Shown here one piece after another: positions 31,145 through 37,710 of a DNA stretch of 37,710 bases. The notes beneath the pieces were generated by a model. The model was not told where the DNA came from. It saw only the letters and a program-made list of their open reading frames with translations, and searched no databases. The DNA is from DATFYI01 sp035315125. GTDB taxonomy: Bacteria; Chloroflexota; Anaerolineae; Anaerolineales; Anaerolineaceae. The translations under genes and the position numbers were made by a program. Position 1 is the stretch's first letter. Every line of letters begins with the position of its first letter. The stretch spans positions 1 to 37,710 of the forward strand of contig DATFYI010000149.1 in the NCBI GenBank assembly GCA_035315125.1, given 5' to 3'.

Positions 31145-31864
31145 ATGAAAGACCTGTTACGGTTTTTAGAGACAAATGAATTGTGGGTTTATTTACTGAC
31201 GGGGGCAGTAAGTTTGATCTATTTACAAAAGGTAATTGTGGCCTGGCAAGAATGGAGGGGTGCACTTTTTGGTCTGGAACGTGAAAATGCTCAACGCCGT
31301 CTTGGAATGGCTCTAACGGTTTTGATTTTGTTAGGACTTATTGCATTGGCTGAATTTGGAATAGTTTCGTTCGTAGCGCCCTCAATCCCGGAACTGACAA
31401 CCCTGGCAACACCGACGCTGGATCTATTAGCAACTCCAACCGCCACTTTGGCTGCTGGAACGGGAACAAACGCGGCCCCTGGTAGTAGTTTACCCACCCC
31501 GGCCGGTATTGCCCCGACTGCACAATTTGTAACTGCTTCACAGGGTTGCATCAAAGGGCAAATTGAATGGATTTCTCCATCGTCTGGAGAACAGGTTAGT
31601 GGTGCAGTAGATTTGCAAGGAATTGTAGATGTACCGAACATGGGTTTTTATAAGTACGAATACAGCCAGCCCGGCAGCTCAACCTGGACTATTATTGCAG
31701 CCGGGAATACCATTGTGAATGATAAGAATAATAAAAACCATATAGGGACTTGGAATACCGGGCAGTTACCCCAGGGGGATTATTTTCTGCGTCTGGTAGT
31801 TTCAGACAGCCAGAACCAGATCCTTTCGGCCTGCCAGGTGAATGTTCAAGTGGTATCTCCATAA
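31145..31864 (+). CDS. Membrane protein with Thr/Pro linker and extracellular Ig-like domain
   Basis: A 239-residue protein not assignable to a named family. Two membrane helices (about 12-34 and 54-78) are joined by a charged cytoplasmic loop (WQEWRGALFGLERENAQRR). After them a Thr/Pro/Ala-rich linker (80-140) leads to an outer domain (about 145-239) of beta-sandwich type: CIKGQIEWISPSSGEQV at its start, and a second cysteine near ACQVNV that may form a disulfide with the first. Similar Ig-like modules occur at the C-terminus of exported proteins in Anaerolineae. No Shine-Dalgarno precedes ATG 31145; the longer ORF opens with TTG at 31097. GNAT gene follows 13 bases on. Confidence 0.62.
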   Translation: MKDLLRFLETNELWVYLLTGAVSLIYLQKVIVAWQEWRGALFGLERENAQRRLGMALTVLILLGLIALAEFGIVSFVAPSIPELTTLATPTLDLLATPTATLAAGTGTNAAPGSSLPTPAGIAPTAQFVTASQGCIKGQIEWISPSSGEQVSGAVDLQGIVDVPNMGFYKYEYSQPGSSTWTIIAAGNTIVNDKNNKNHIGTWNTGQLPQGDYFLRLVVSDSQNQILSACQVNVQVVSP

Positions 31865-31877
31865 TCAGGAGTATTGA

Positions 31878-32417
31878 ATGCCAGAAATAGAAATTCGTCC
31901 AGCAGTTCTTGCAGATTTTACCCGATTGGTTTCATTGGAGCATTCTTACCAGACCCCTTACGTCTGGCAGATGGATCGTGCCTCTGAAGAGGGATCAGTC
32001 ATCATTAATTTCCGTGAGGTACGCTTGCCGCGCCCGGTGCGAGTTGTATACCCACATTCTCCGGAAAAATTGGTTGAAAATTGGAAAACCTTGTCTGAGA
32101 TGTTGGTGGCATTCATGGCAGGTGGCCAGGTGGGCTATATTGCTTTAAAGGAGCAGTCAGTTCCAAATGCTTTATGGGTAACAGACCTGGTTGTGGGTGA
32201 AAATAATCGCCGGAAAGGAATTGGCAGCGCATTGGTGTTGGCTGCCCAGGCCTGGGCTGCTCAGCACGGCATGCGCAGAATCATCATTGAGATGCAGTCC
32301 AAGAATTATCCTGCGATCAAGCTGGCTTTAAAGTTAGGATATGAGTTTTGTGGGTACAATGATCATTATTATGCTAACCAGGATATTGCACTTTTCTTTG
32401 CGGGTTTTCTCCGTTAA
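31878..32417 (+). CDS. GNAT family N-acetyltransferase
   Basis: A 179-residue acetyl-CoA-dependent acetyltransferase of unknown substrate. The acetyl-CoA loop is RRKGIG in VGENNRRKGIGSALVLAA, and the second conserved segment is IIEMQSKNYPAIKLALKLGYEFCGYND, both at the expected distance. The N-terminal 90 residues are less typical. AGGAG lies 8 bases before ATG. It is likely co-transcribed with the membrane protein before it. GNAT enzymes modify small molecules, protein N-termini or antibiotics; the sequence does not tell which. Confidence 0.85.
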   Translation: MPEIEIRPAVLADFTRLVSLEHSYQTPYVWQMDRASEEGSVIINFREVRLPRPVRVVYPHSPEKLVENWKTLSEMLVAFMAGGQVGYIALKEQSVPNALWVTDLVVGENNRRKGIGSALVLAAQAWAAQHGMRRIIIEMQSKNYPAIKLALKLGYEFCGYNDHYYANQDIALFFAGFLR

Positions 32418-32481
32418 AATGTCGCAGGGTTTGAAAGTGTGAGACTGAGTGGGTGATTGGGAATCAGGAGTGGTAGTCTTT

Positions 32482-34410
32482 ATGCGAACCGTCAGTCAAA
32501 TTCTGACGGCGGGCATCGCCATTAATGCATTTTCTTTGCTAATTTATGCTCTAACCTTTAATCTGCGCGACCGTGTGGCTCGTTCATTTGCAGTGATTCT
32601 GGCGTGTGTGGCGATTGGATTTACTGCCGAAGCGATCGCCGGTTCGGATACAGTGGCGTCCGAAGTAAATTTCTGGCTGCGTTTACAGTGGGTTGGCATC
32701 CTGTTTTTACCGGCGGCCTATTTGCATTTTTCGGATGCGTTGTTAGCAACGACCGGCCGTCCCAGTCGCGGTAAGCGCCGTTGGGCTGTGCGGTGTACTT
32801 ATTTGATTTCCCTGGCGGGTATAATTCTGCTGCCGACCTCCCTGCTGCTTGGTCCGGTTATCATGGACCAACCGCCGGCCCCTCACCTCGAATCAACCTT
32901 GCTGGCCGATTTATTTGTCGTCTATTATGTATTCATCATGTGCCTTTCCTGGTTTAATTTTTACAGGGCCTTACGGCGCACAATTACCCCGACCAGCCGC
33001 CGTCGTTTGACTTATTTAATAACCGGCGCACTGGCCCCGGCCCTGGGTTCTTTCCCTTATCTGTTGTATAGCTCTACCTTTGCCAGCCAGCATTCATTAA
33101 TTTTCTGGACAATTGCAGTTGTAGCCAACCTATTTATAGGTGGGCTGATGATTTTGATGGCTTATGCAGTGGCATTCTTCGGTGTATCCTGGCCTGATCG
33201 TGTAGTTAAAAGCCGGCTATTTAAATGGATTATGCGCGGCCCTGTAACGGCCAGTTTTGCTCTGGGGTTAACTACGATTGTCCGGAGAACCGGTGTTGTA
33301 TTTGGCCAAACCTATACCGCCCTTGTTCCGATTACGATGGTTGCCGCTATTTTGGTGGCTGAACACATGATTTCTCTTTTTAGCCCATTGTGGGAGAAAG
33401 TGTTATTTTACGGAAAGGACCGTAAAGATTTGGAGCTACTCCATTCGCTGGAGGATCGCGTTCTGACACAAAACGACTTGCGCCAATTTCTTGAAACGAT
33501 CCTGGCAGCCGTTTGTGACAGGCTCCAGGCGCCCGGCGCGTATGTGGCGGCCTTGAACGTGAAAGATCTGGAGCTGGTGGTGAGTATAGGCAAAACTCGT
33601 TTTAATGACCCTGATCTTTCTTCGGAATTGTTCAGAATGGTCTCTCAGCACGAGGATTTACCAGATCTTTTTCAATGGGGAGATGATTATCTGCTGCCAC
33701 TGCTCAATGGGATTGAAAATGGCGCTCAGGAGGAAAGTAAAGATGGGCATCTTCAAGGAAAAGAACTTTTGGGTCTGCTGGGTATTTCGGGCGTGGGAAA
33801 ACAAGAACTGGACGAAGAGCAATTGCAGGCTCTGAGTGTCATGGCGCATAGAACTGCGCTCGCATTACACGACCGGCGCATTCAAAATAAAATATTCCAG
33901 TCCATTCAAACATTGACGCCCCAGATGGATCTAATCCAGCGAATGCGGGCCACAGGCCGATACGATGCCGGTGAACTGCCGGGAAATGAAACTCAATCGG
34001 CCCCTGAAGAGGTCGTTCAATGGGTGAAAGAGGCATTGACGCACTACTGGGGCGGCCCGAAGCTCACTGAAAGCCCGCTGATGCGACTCCAGGTAGTACA
34101 GGACGAGGTGAAGAACCACGAAGGGAATTACCCAAATGCGCTACGGGCGATTCTACGTAACGCGATTGACCAGGTCCGCCCGGAAGGTGAACGTCGGTTT
34201 ACCGGAGAATGGATCTTATATAACATCCTGGATATGAAGTTTCTGGAAGGAAGGAAAGTACGCGAGGTTGCTTTGCGACTGGCGCTTTCCGAAGCGGATC
34301 TTTATAGGAAGCAACGGATCGCGATAGAGGCTGTTTCGAAAGCCATCCTGGATAAGGAAGCGTTGGCGAGGGTTCAAGAAGCAGAACCCAGATCTGAACC
34401 ATTAAATTAG
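32482..34410 (+). CDS. Multi-pass membrane sensor with GAF domain and helix-turn-helix-like C-terminus
   Basis: A 642-residue protein with eight or so membrane helices in residues 1-310 that resemble the 7TM sensor region of some bacterial histidine kinases (it begins with AINAFSLLIYALTFNLRDRVARSFAVI, typical of that module). A GAF-like domain follows at about 325-475. The C-terminal 140 residues contain no histidine box and no kinase ATPase motifs. Instead a segment near 590-625, with KVREVALRLALSEADLYRKQR, looks like the helix-turn-helix of sigma-4-like regulators. It may be a membrane-bound one-component regulator. ATG 32482 follows AGGAG at 11 bases; a GTG at 32470 is also possible. Confidence 0.66.
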   Translation: MRTVSQILTAGIAINAFSLLIYALTFNLRDRVARSFAVILACVAIGFTAEAIAGSDTVASEVNFWLRLQWVGILFLPAAYLHFSDALLATTGRPSRGKRRWAVRCTYLISLAGIILLPTSLLLGPVIMDQPPAPHLESTLLADLFVVYYVFIMCLSWFNFYRALRRTITPTSRRRLTYLITGALAPALGSFPYLLYSSTFASQHSLIFWTIAVVANLFIGGLMILMAYAVAFFGVSWPDRVVKSRLFKWIMRGPVTASFALGLTTIVRRTGVVFGQTYTALVPITMVAAILVAEHMISLFSPLWEKVLFYGKDRKDLELLHSLEDRVLTQNDLRQFLETILAAVCDRLQAPGAYVAALNVKDLELVVSIGKTRFNDPDLSSELFRMVSQHEDLPDLFQWGDDYLLPLLNGIENGAQEESKDGHLQGKELLGLLGISGVGKQELDEEQLQALSVMAHRTALALHDRRIQNKIFQSIQTLTPQMDLIQRMRATGRYDAGELPGNETQSAPEEVVQWVKEALTHYWGGPKLTESPLMRLQVVQDEVKNHEGNYPNALRAILRNAIDQVRPEGERRFTGEWILYNILDMKFLEGRKVREVALRLALSEADLYRKQRIAIEAVSKAILDKEALARVQEAEPRSEPLN

Positions 34411-34429
34411 AAACTTTAATCTTGCTATA

Positions 34430-34450
34430 AGGTATAATCGTGCTATACCT
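34430..34450 (+). promoter_or_regulatory. Inverted repeat over the -10 box of the S1-ftsK operon
   Basis: AGGTATA (34430-34436) and TATACCT (34444-34450) are a perfect 7-bp inverted repeat. TATAAT at 34433-34438 lies within it and could be a -10 box, although no good -35 is seen. A repressor site that covers the promoter is a fair guess. Confidence 0.45.
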
Positions 34451-34500
34451 AATTAATTGTATAGATCAGAACTTGGTTATTAGATTGGGGAGGTGAGGGA

Positions 34501-35454
34501 ATGCTTTCGAAGCGAGCGGGGTCAAACTTAGAAGGAGATGCACCGGAATACGTTGATGAAGGCTGGTGGTCGGCTGTATTAGCAGACGAAGATGCTTATC
34601 AGTCTTCTAAAAAAGAGACAACACCCAAACCAGTCACTCCTGCTTCCAACCCGGCAACCGTAAACTGGGACCGGGTCCAAGAGATTTATGACCAGGATGA
34701 AATTATCCAGTTACCCGTGCAAGGTTATAATCGGGGCGGTTTGTTGGTGCAAGGCGAAGGAATCCAGGGATTTGTCCCAGTCTCTCATTTATTGGATATG
34801 CCGAATGGTATCGATGAAGAAGAGCGCCGGCGACGCCTGGCGGCCTACGTTGGCCAACAATTGAATCTTAAAGTGATTGAATGCGAGTCGGCTCTCGAGC
34901 GGATAGTCCTTTCGGAACGGGCTGCCCAAGCAGGCGAAGGTCGCCGTAAACAATTATTTCAATCTTTAAAAATTGGCGAAAGAGTACACGGTACGGTTAC
35001 AAACGTTACTGAATTTGGTGTGTTCGTAGATTTAGGTGGAGTTGAGGGTCTGATCCATGTTTCTGAACTTTCATGGGGCAGGGTACAGCATCCCCAGGAA
35101 ATTCTAAGCGTTGGTCAAGATGTCCAGGCTTTAGTGTTGCAGATCTCGGAAGAAAACTCGCGAGTGGCCTTGAGTGTAAAACGACTGCACAGCAATCCTT
35201 GGGAAACCCTGGTAAAACGTTATAATCCGGGTGATATTGTTCCAGCTACCATTACAGCCATCATGCGGTTCGGGGCGTTTGCTCGCCTGGAAGAAGGTGT
35301 GGAAGGGCTGATCCATATCTCTACAATAACCCTACCATCCGACCAAAAAGATCTTGATTCCGTGCTCCATCCCGGCCAGGAAGTTCAGGTAAAGATCCTT
35401 CATATTGAATCAGAACGCCGGCGACTCGGATTGGGCCTGGTTACGCTTGAATGA
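34501..35454 (+). CDS. Stand-alone protein with three S1 RNA-binding domains
   Basis: A 317-residue protein: an acidic N-terminal region with no known fold (1-66), then three S1 domains at about 68-141, 157-229 and 242-317. Typical strands are GYNRGGLLVQGEGIQGFVPVSHL, then FGVFVDLGGVEGLIHVSEL, then FGAFARLEEGVEGLIHIS (each read from the sequence). It resembles the short S1-like protein of Gram-positive bacteria (RpsA/YpfD) more than the six-domain S1 of Proteobacteria; it could help mRNA binding to ribosomes or act in RNA decay. GGGGAGG precedes ATG. The ftsK start overlaps its stop by 4 bases. Confidence 0.87.
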   Translation: MLSKRAGSNLEGDAPEYVDEGWWSAVLADEDAYQSSKKETTPKPVTPASNPATVNWDRVQEIYDQDEIIQLPVQGYNRGGLLVQGEGIQGFVPVSHLLDMPNGIDEEERRRRLAAYVGQQLNLKVIECESALERIVLSERAAQAGEGRRKQLFQSLKIGERVHGTVTNVTEFGVFVDLGGVEGLIHVSELSWGRVQHPQEILSVGQDVQALVLQISEENSRVALSVKRLHSNPWETLVKRYNPGDIVPATITAIMRFGAFARLEEGVEGLIHISTITLPSDQKDLDSVLHPGQEVQVKILHIESERRRLGLGLVTLE

Positions 35455-37676
35455 ACCGACGTTCCAAAGCTTCACCCCGACATCAGAATAAGCCGGTCAA
35501 AACATCCCCGCAGCCTGTTTCCCAATCGACTGAAAACCAGCCGGATAAATGGGTGTTTTTTTTACGTAAATTTGACCGGTTTGGTTGGGATGCCATTGGG
35601 GTTATCTTTTTGGCAGCCGCGGTTGTTTTACTATTGGCCTTGATTGGTCTGACTCAGGGTGTTTTTATCTCACCCTGGGTTTTGTTATTGAGGCGATATT
35701 TAGGCTGGGGCAGCCTGGTCGCCTGTTTTGTGCTGGGATTGTTTGGCTTATTGGCGTTGCGCCGTCATATTCCAGGTTTTCCAAGGATTAACCTGAATCG
35801 CATCATTGCTCTGGAAGGCTGGGTTTTTGCCCTGCTAACTCTACTGGCAATGGTTGGTGGGACATCGTTGGACCGGGCTGAAGGCGGTCTTGATGGAGGG
35901 ATTGTGGGTTGGGGATTAGCTGAGATAATTCAGACCCATCTACCTACATTTTGGGGAACGGTTCTGGTTGCAACAGTTCTAGTTTTATTTACGTTTATTG
36001 GTTTTGGTGTTTTCCCATTGGTTTTATATCTCTTGGAGAGGTATGTTTCCGTAAATGAGACAAGGTCTACGCCAGAAAAGCCTCTCGATATGATTGGACG
36101 AAGCGAAACGCCTGTTGAAAAAACTCCGTCAGCCTCACCTGCCCGGAGCGGTAAACAAGAGCGTCCCCGTTTTCCTATAAAAGAAAGCGGGTCTACCAGG
36201 CCGGCGGTTCCAATGAAACGGGACGAAAGACTGCCTCCATTAAATTTGCTAATGCAGGAACAAACGGTGAGTCCAGACGAGGAGAGCATCAAAGAGAATG
36301 CTACCTTGATCGAAAAAACGCTGGCAGAGTTTGGCGTTCCGGCTCATGTGGCGGGTTTTCGAATGGGTCCAACTGTCACCCAATATGCAGTAGAGCCAGG
36401 ATTTATCGAAAGGGTCAGCCCGGATGGCGAGCTTCAGCATCAAAAAGTGCGCGTCTCACAAATCTCTGCACTGGCACGTGACCTGGCGCTGGCGCTTTCA
36501 GCAGAGCGACTGCGCATCGAAGCGCCGGTACCCGGCCAGTCCTTTGTTGGAATCGAGGTGCCAAACCAGCATAGCACCATTGTGCGTCTCCGGCCGCTGC
36601 TTGAAACTGAATCATTCCAAAAACTTGGCGCGCTGGCAATTGTACTGGGCAGGGATGTTTCCGGACACCCGGTAGTGGCTGATCTGGTCAAGATGCCCCA
36701 TATGCTGATTGCCGGAACGACCGGTTCGGGTAAGTCTGTCTGTATTGCGGCGATTACCGTCAGCCTGGTGATGAATAACACACCCGGTGAACTGCGCCTG
36801 GCCATGCTTGATCCGAAAATGGTTGAGCTGGTACGTTTTAATGGATTACCACACTTAATGGGTAGAGTCGAAACCAAAACCGAGCGGATGCTGGGTGTGC
36901 TGAATTGGGCCATAGCAGAAATGGATCGTCGATACAGGCTATTAGAACAATATCGAGCACGTGACCTGGATGCCTATAATAAAAAAATGGCACGCCACAA
37001 GCAGGAGACTCTTCCACGCATCGTGATCATTATTGACGAGCTGGCTGACTTGATGATGACAGCACCCGATCAGACCGAGCACAGTCTGGTCAGGCTTGCG
37101 CAATTGGCACGGGCAACCGGGATCCATTTGATTGTTGCCACACAACGTCCCAGTACCGACGTCGTGACCGGTTTGATCAAAGCCAATTTTCCGGCACGTG
37201 TTTCCTTTACAGTGGCCTCTTCGATCGATTCGCGTGTGATTTTGGATACCAATGGCGCCGAGACGTTGTTAGGTCGCGGCGATATGCTATTCTTAAATCC
37301 CGAACAAGGCGCACCCATCCGGTCGCAAGGGGTTATGGTCTCCGATCAGGAGATCGAGGGAGTAATACAATACTGGCAAAAGATGTCACCGGCTGAACAA
37401 TTGCCACCGCCCTGGGAAGAAATGGTCGGTGAAACCGGCGACAGCAGTGACGAGTTGCTTCAGCAGGCCATCGAGATTGTTAAAGGCGGCCAACATGCCA
37501 GCGCCTCTTTATTGCAGCGCAGATTGCGGATCGGCTATCCGCGGGCGGCTCGTTTGATCGATGAGTTGGAGGGTTTGGGTGTAGTTGGTCCGGCCCAGGT
37601 TGGCGGACGCGAAAGGGAAGTGCTGGTTTCACGGGATGAGGACAACGAAGAAGAGAATGGCGATGAGGATACATGA
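35451..37676 (+). CDS. ftsK: FtsK/SpoIIIE-type DNA translocase
   Basis: A 741-residue motor that moves chromosomal DNA through the division septum. Four membrane helices lie in residues 45-200, then a short linker (about 205-275), much shorter than in E. coli FtsK. The alpha/beta ATPase has Walker A GTTGSGKSV near 421-429 and Walker B IVIIIDELADLM near 525, followed by QLARATGIHLIVATQRPSTDV. The C-terminal gamma domain (about 665-725) is a winged helix that reads polar DNA sequences (SASLLQRRLRIGYPRAARLID). ATG at 35451 overlaps the S1 gene's stop (ATGA), so translation is coupled. Length fits SpoIIIE-type proteins (750-800). Confidence 0.93.
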   Translation: MNRRSKASPRHQNKPVKTSPQPVSQSTENQPDKWVFFLRKFDRFGWDAIGVIFLAAAVVLLLALIGLTQGVFISPWVLLLRRYLGWGSLVACFVLGLFGLLALRRHIPGFPRINLNRIIALEGWVFALLTLLAMVGGTSLDRAEGGLDGGIVGWGLAEIIQTHLPTFWGTVLVATVLVLFTFIGFGVFPLVLYLLERYVSVNETRSTPEKPLDMIGRSETPVEKTPSASPARSGKQERPRFPIKESGSTRPAVPMKRDERLPPLNLLMQEQTVSPDEESIKENATLIEKTLAEFGVPAHVAGFRMGPTVTQYAVEPGFIERVSPDGELQHQKVRVSQISALARDLALALSAERLRIEAPVPGQSFVGIEVPNQHSTIVRLRPLLETESFQKLGALAIVLGRDVSGHPVVADLVKMPHMLIAGTTGSGKSVCIAAITVSLVMNNTPGELRLAMLDPKMVELVRFNGLPHLMGRVETKTERMLGVLNWAIAEMDRRYRLLEQYRARDLDAYNKKMARHKQETLPRIVIIIDELADLMMTAPDQTEHSLVRLAQLARATGIHLIVATQRPSTDVVTGLIKANFPARVSFTVASSIDSRVILDTNGAETLLGRGDMLFLNPEQGAPIRSQGVMVSDQEIEGVIQYWQKMSPAEQLPPPWEEMVGETGDSSDELLQQAIEIVKGGQHASASLLQRRLRIGYPRAARLIDELEGLGVVGPAQVGGREREVLVSRDEDNEEENGDEDT

Positions 37677-37710
37677 ATTTCGTCGAAGTTGTTCAACTTG
37701 ACAGTTTGAC
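37673..37710 (+). CDS. Start of a further ORF, cut by the window edge
   Basis: ATG at 37673 overlaps the ftsK stop by 4 bases (ATGA), the same coupling used between the S1 gene and ftsK, with GAGG 4 bases upstream. The first 12 residues read MNFVEVVQLDSL, too few to identify. It is probably the third gene of the operon. Confidence 0.5.
   Translation, partial: MNFVEVVQLDSL

Noticed and set aside
1..37710. CRISPR arrays, insertion sequences, prophage, tRNA or rRNA genes
   Set aside because: No direct-repeat arrays, transposase-like ORFs, terminal inverted repeats of an element, or cloverleaf sequences were found on reading either strand.

Overview
The window reads as a chromosomal stretch of a bacterium most likely in the Chloroflexota, class Anaerolineae or close to it. 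This is inference from the mix of genes: extracellular lipoproteins with Thr/Pro linkers, a type-2-like isoleucyl-tRNA synthetase behind a T-box, KimA-type permease next to RCK proteins, and a stand-alone triple-S1 protein before FtsK. Base composition is fairly even throughout. I saw no tRNA, rRNA, CRISPR array, insertion sequence or phage gene. Almost all genes are ordinary housekeeping genes; the unusual content is mainly in the leaders between them.

Layout. Bases 1-5407 hold two extracytoplasmic lipoproteins (one cut by the window edge), the tRNA methylthiotransferase MtaB, a convergent cytidylate-kinase-like gene that overlaps the mtaB 3' end, a TetR repressor with a perfect 32-bp palindrome on its own promoter, an iron-sulfur flavoprotein-like gene, and a PAP2-like membrane protein. 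Bases 5408-7222 are a three-gene small-heat-shock-protein operon with a structured leader and a terminator. A reverse-strand L-lactate dehydrogenase follows. Bases 8460-11906 are a potassium-uptake-like operon: a KimA-type permease and two TrkA/RCK proteins, with no TrkH/KtrB.

Bases 11903-15786 form the conserved rpmH-rnpA-yidD-(beta-propeller lipoprotein)-yidC-khpB unit, which supplies ribosomal protein L34, RNase P protein and the membrane insertase, with a consensus promoter in front and a hairpin behind. A pyrimidine-nucleoside phosphorylase gene comes next. Bases 17188-17603 are a 400-base leader before the MgtA magnesium P-type ATPase. It has a consensus promoter, a possible 34-codon ORF, an intrinsic terminator and a long-range helix that covers the mgtA ribosome binding site. 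I consider this the best candidate for an undescribed regulatory element.

Bases 20235-22202 carry a decayed fibronectin-III-like remnant, a LysM/M23 cell-wall hydrolase, and a textbook transcription-terminating T-box leader for ileS. From 25439 to 31068 are metabolic and processing genes on the plus strand: an amidohydrolase, a DUF123 protein, lspA, a RluD-type pseudouridine synthase, threonine aldolase and purine nucleoside phosphorylase. The last 6.5 kb holds a small membrane protein, a GNAT acetyltransferase, a multi-pass membrane sensor with GAF and a putative helix-turn-helix output, the triple-S1 protein and the FtsK/SpoIIIE translocase, with another ORF starting at the window edge.

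All start codons were chosen by eye from Shine-Dalgarno spacing and family alignment from memory; several differ from the longest possible ORF and this is stated in each entry.
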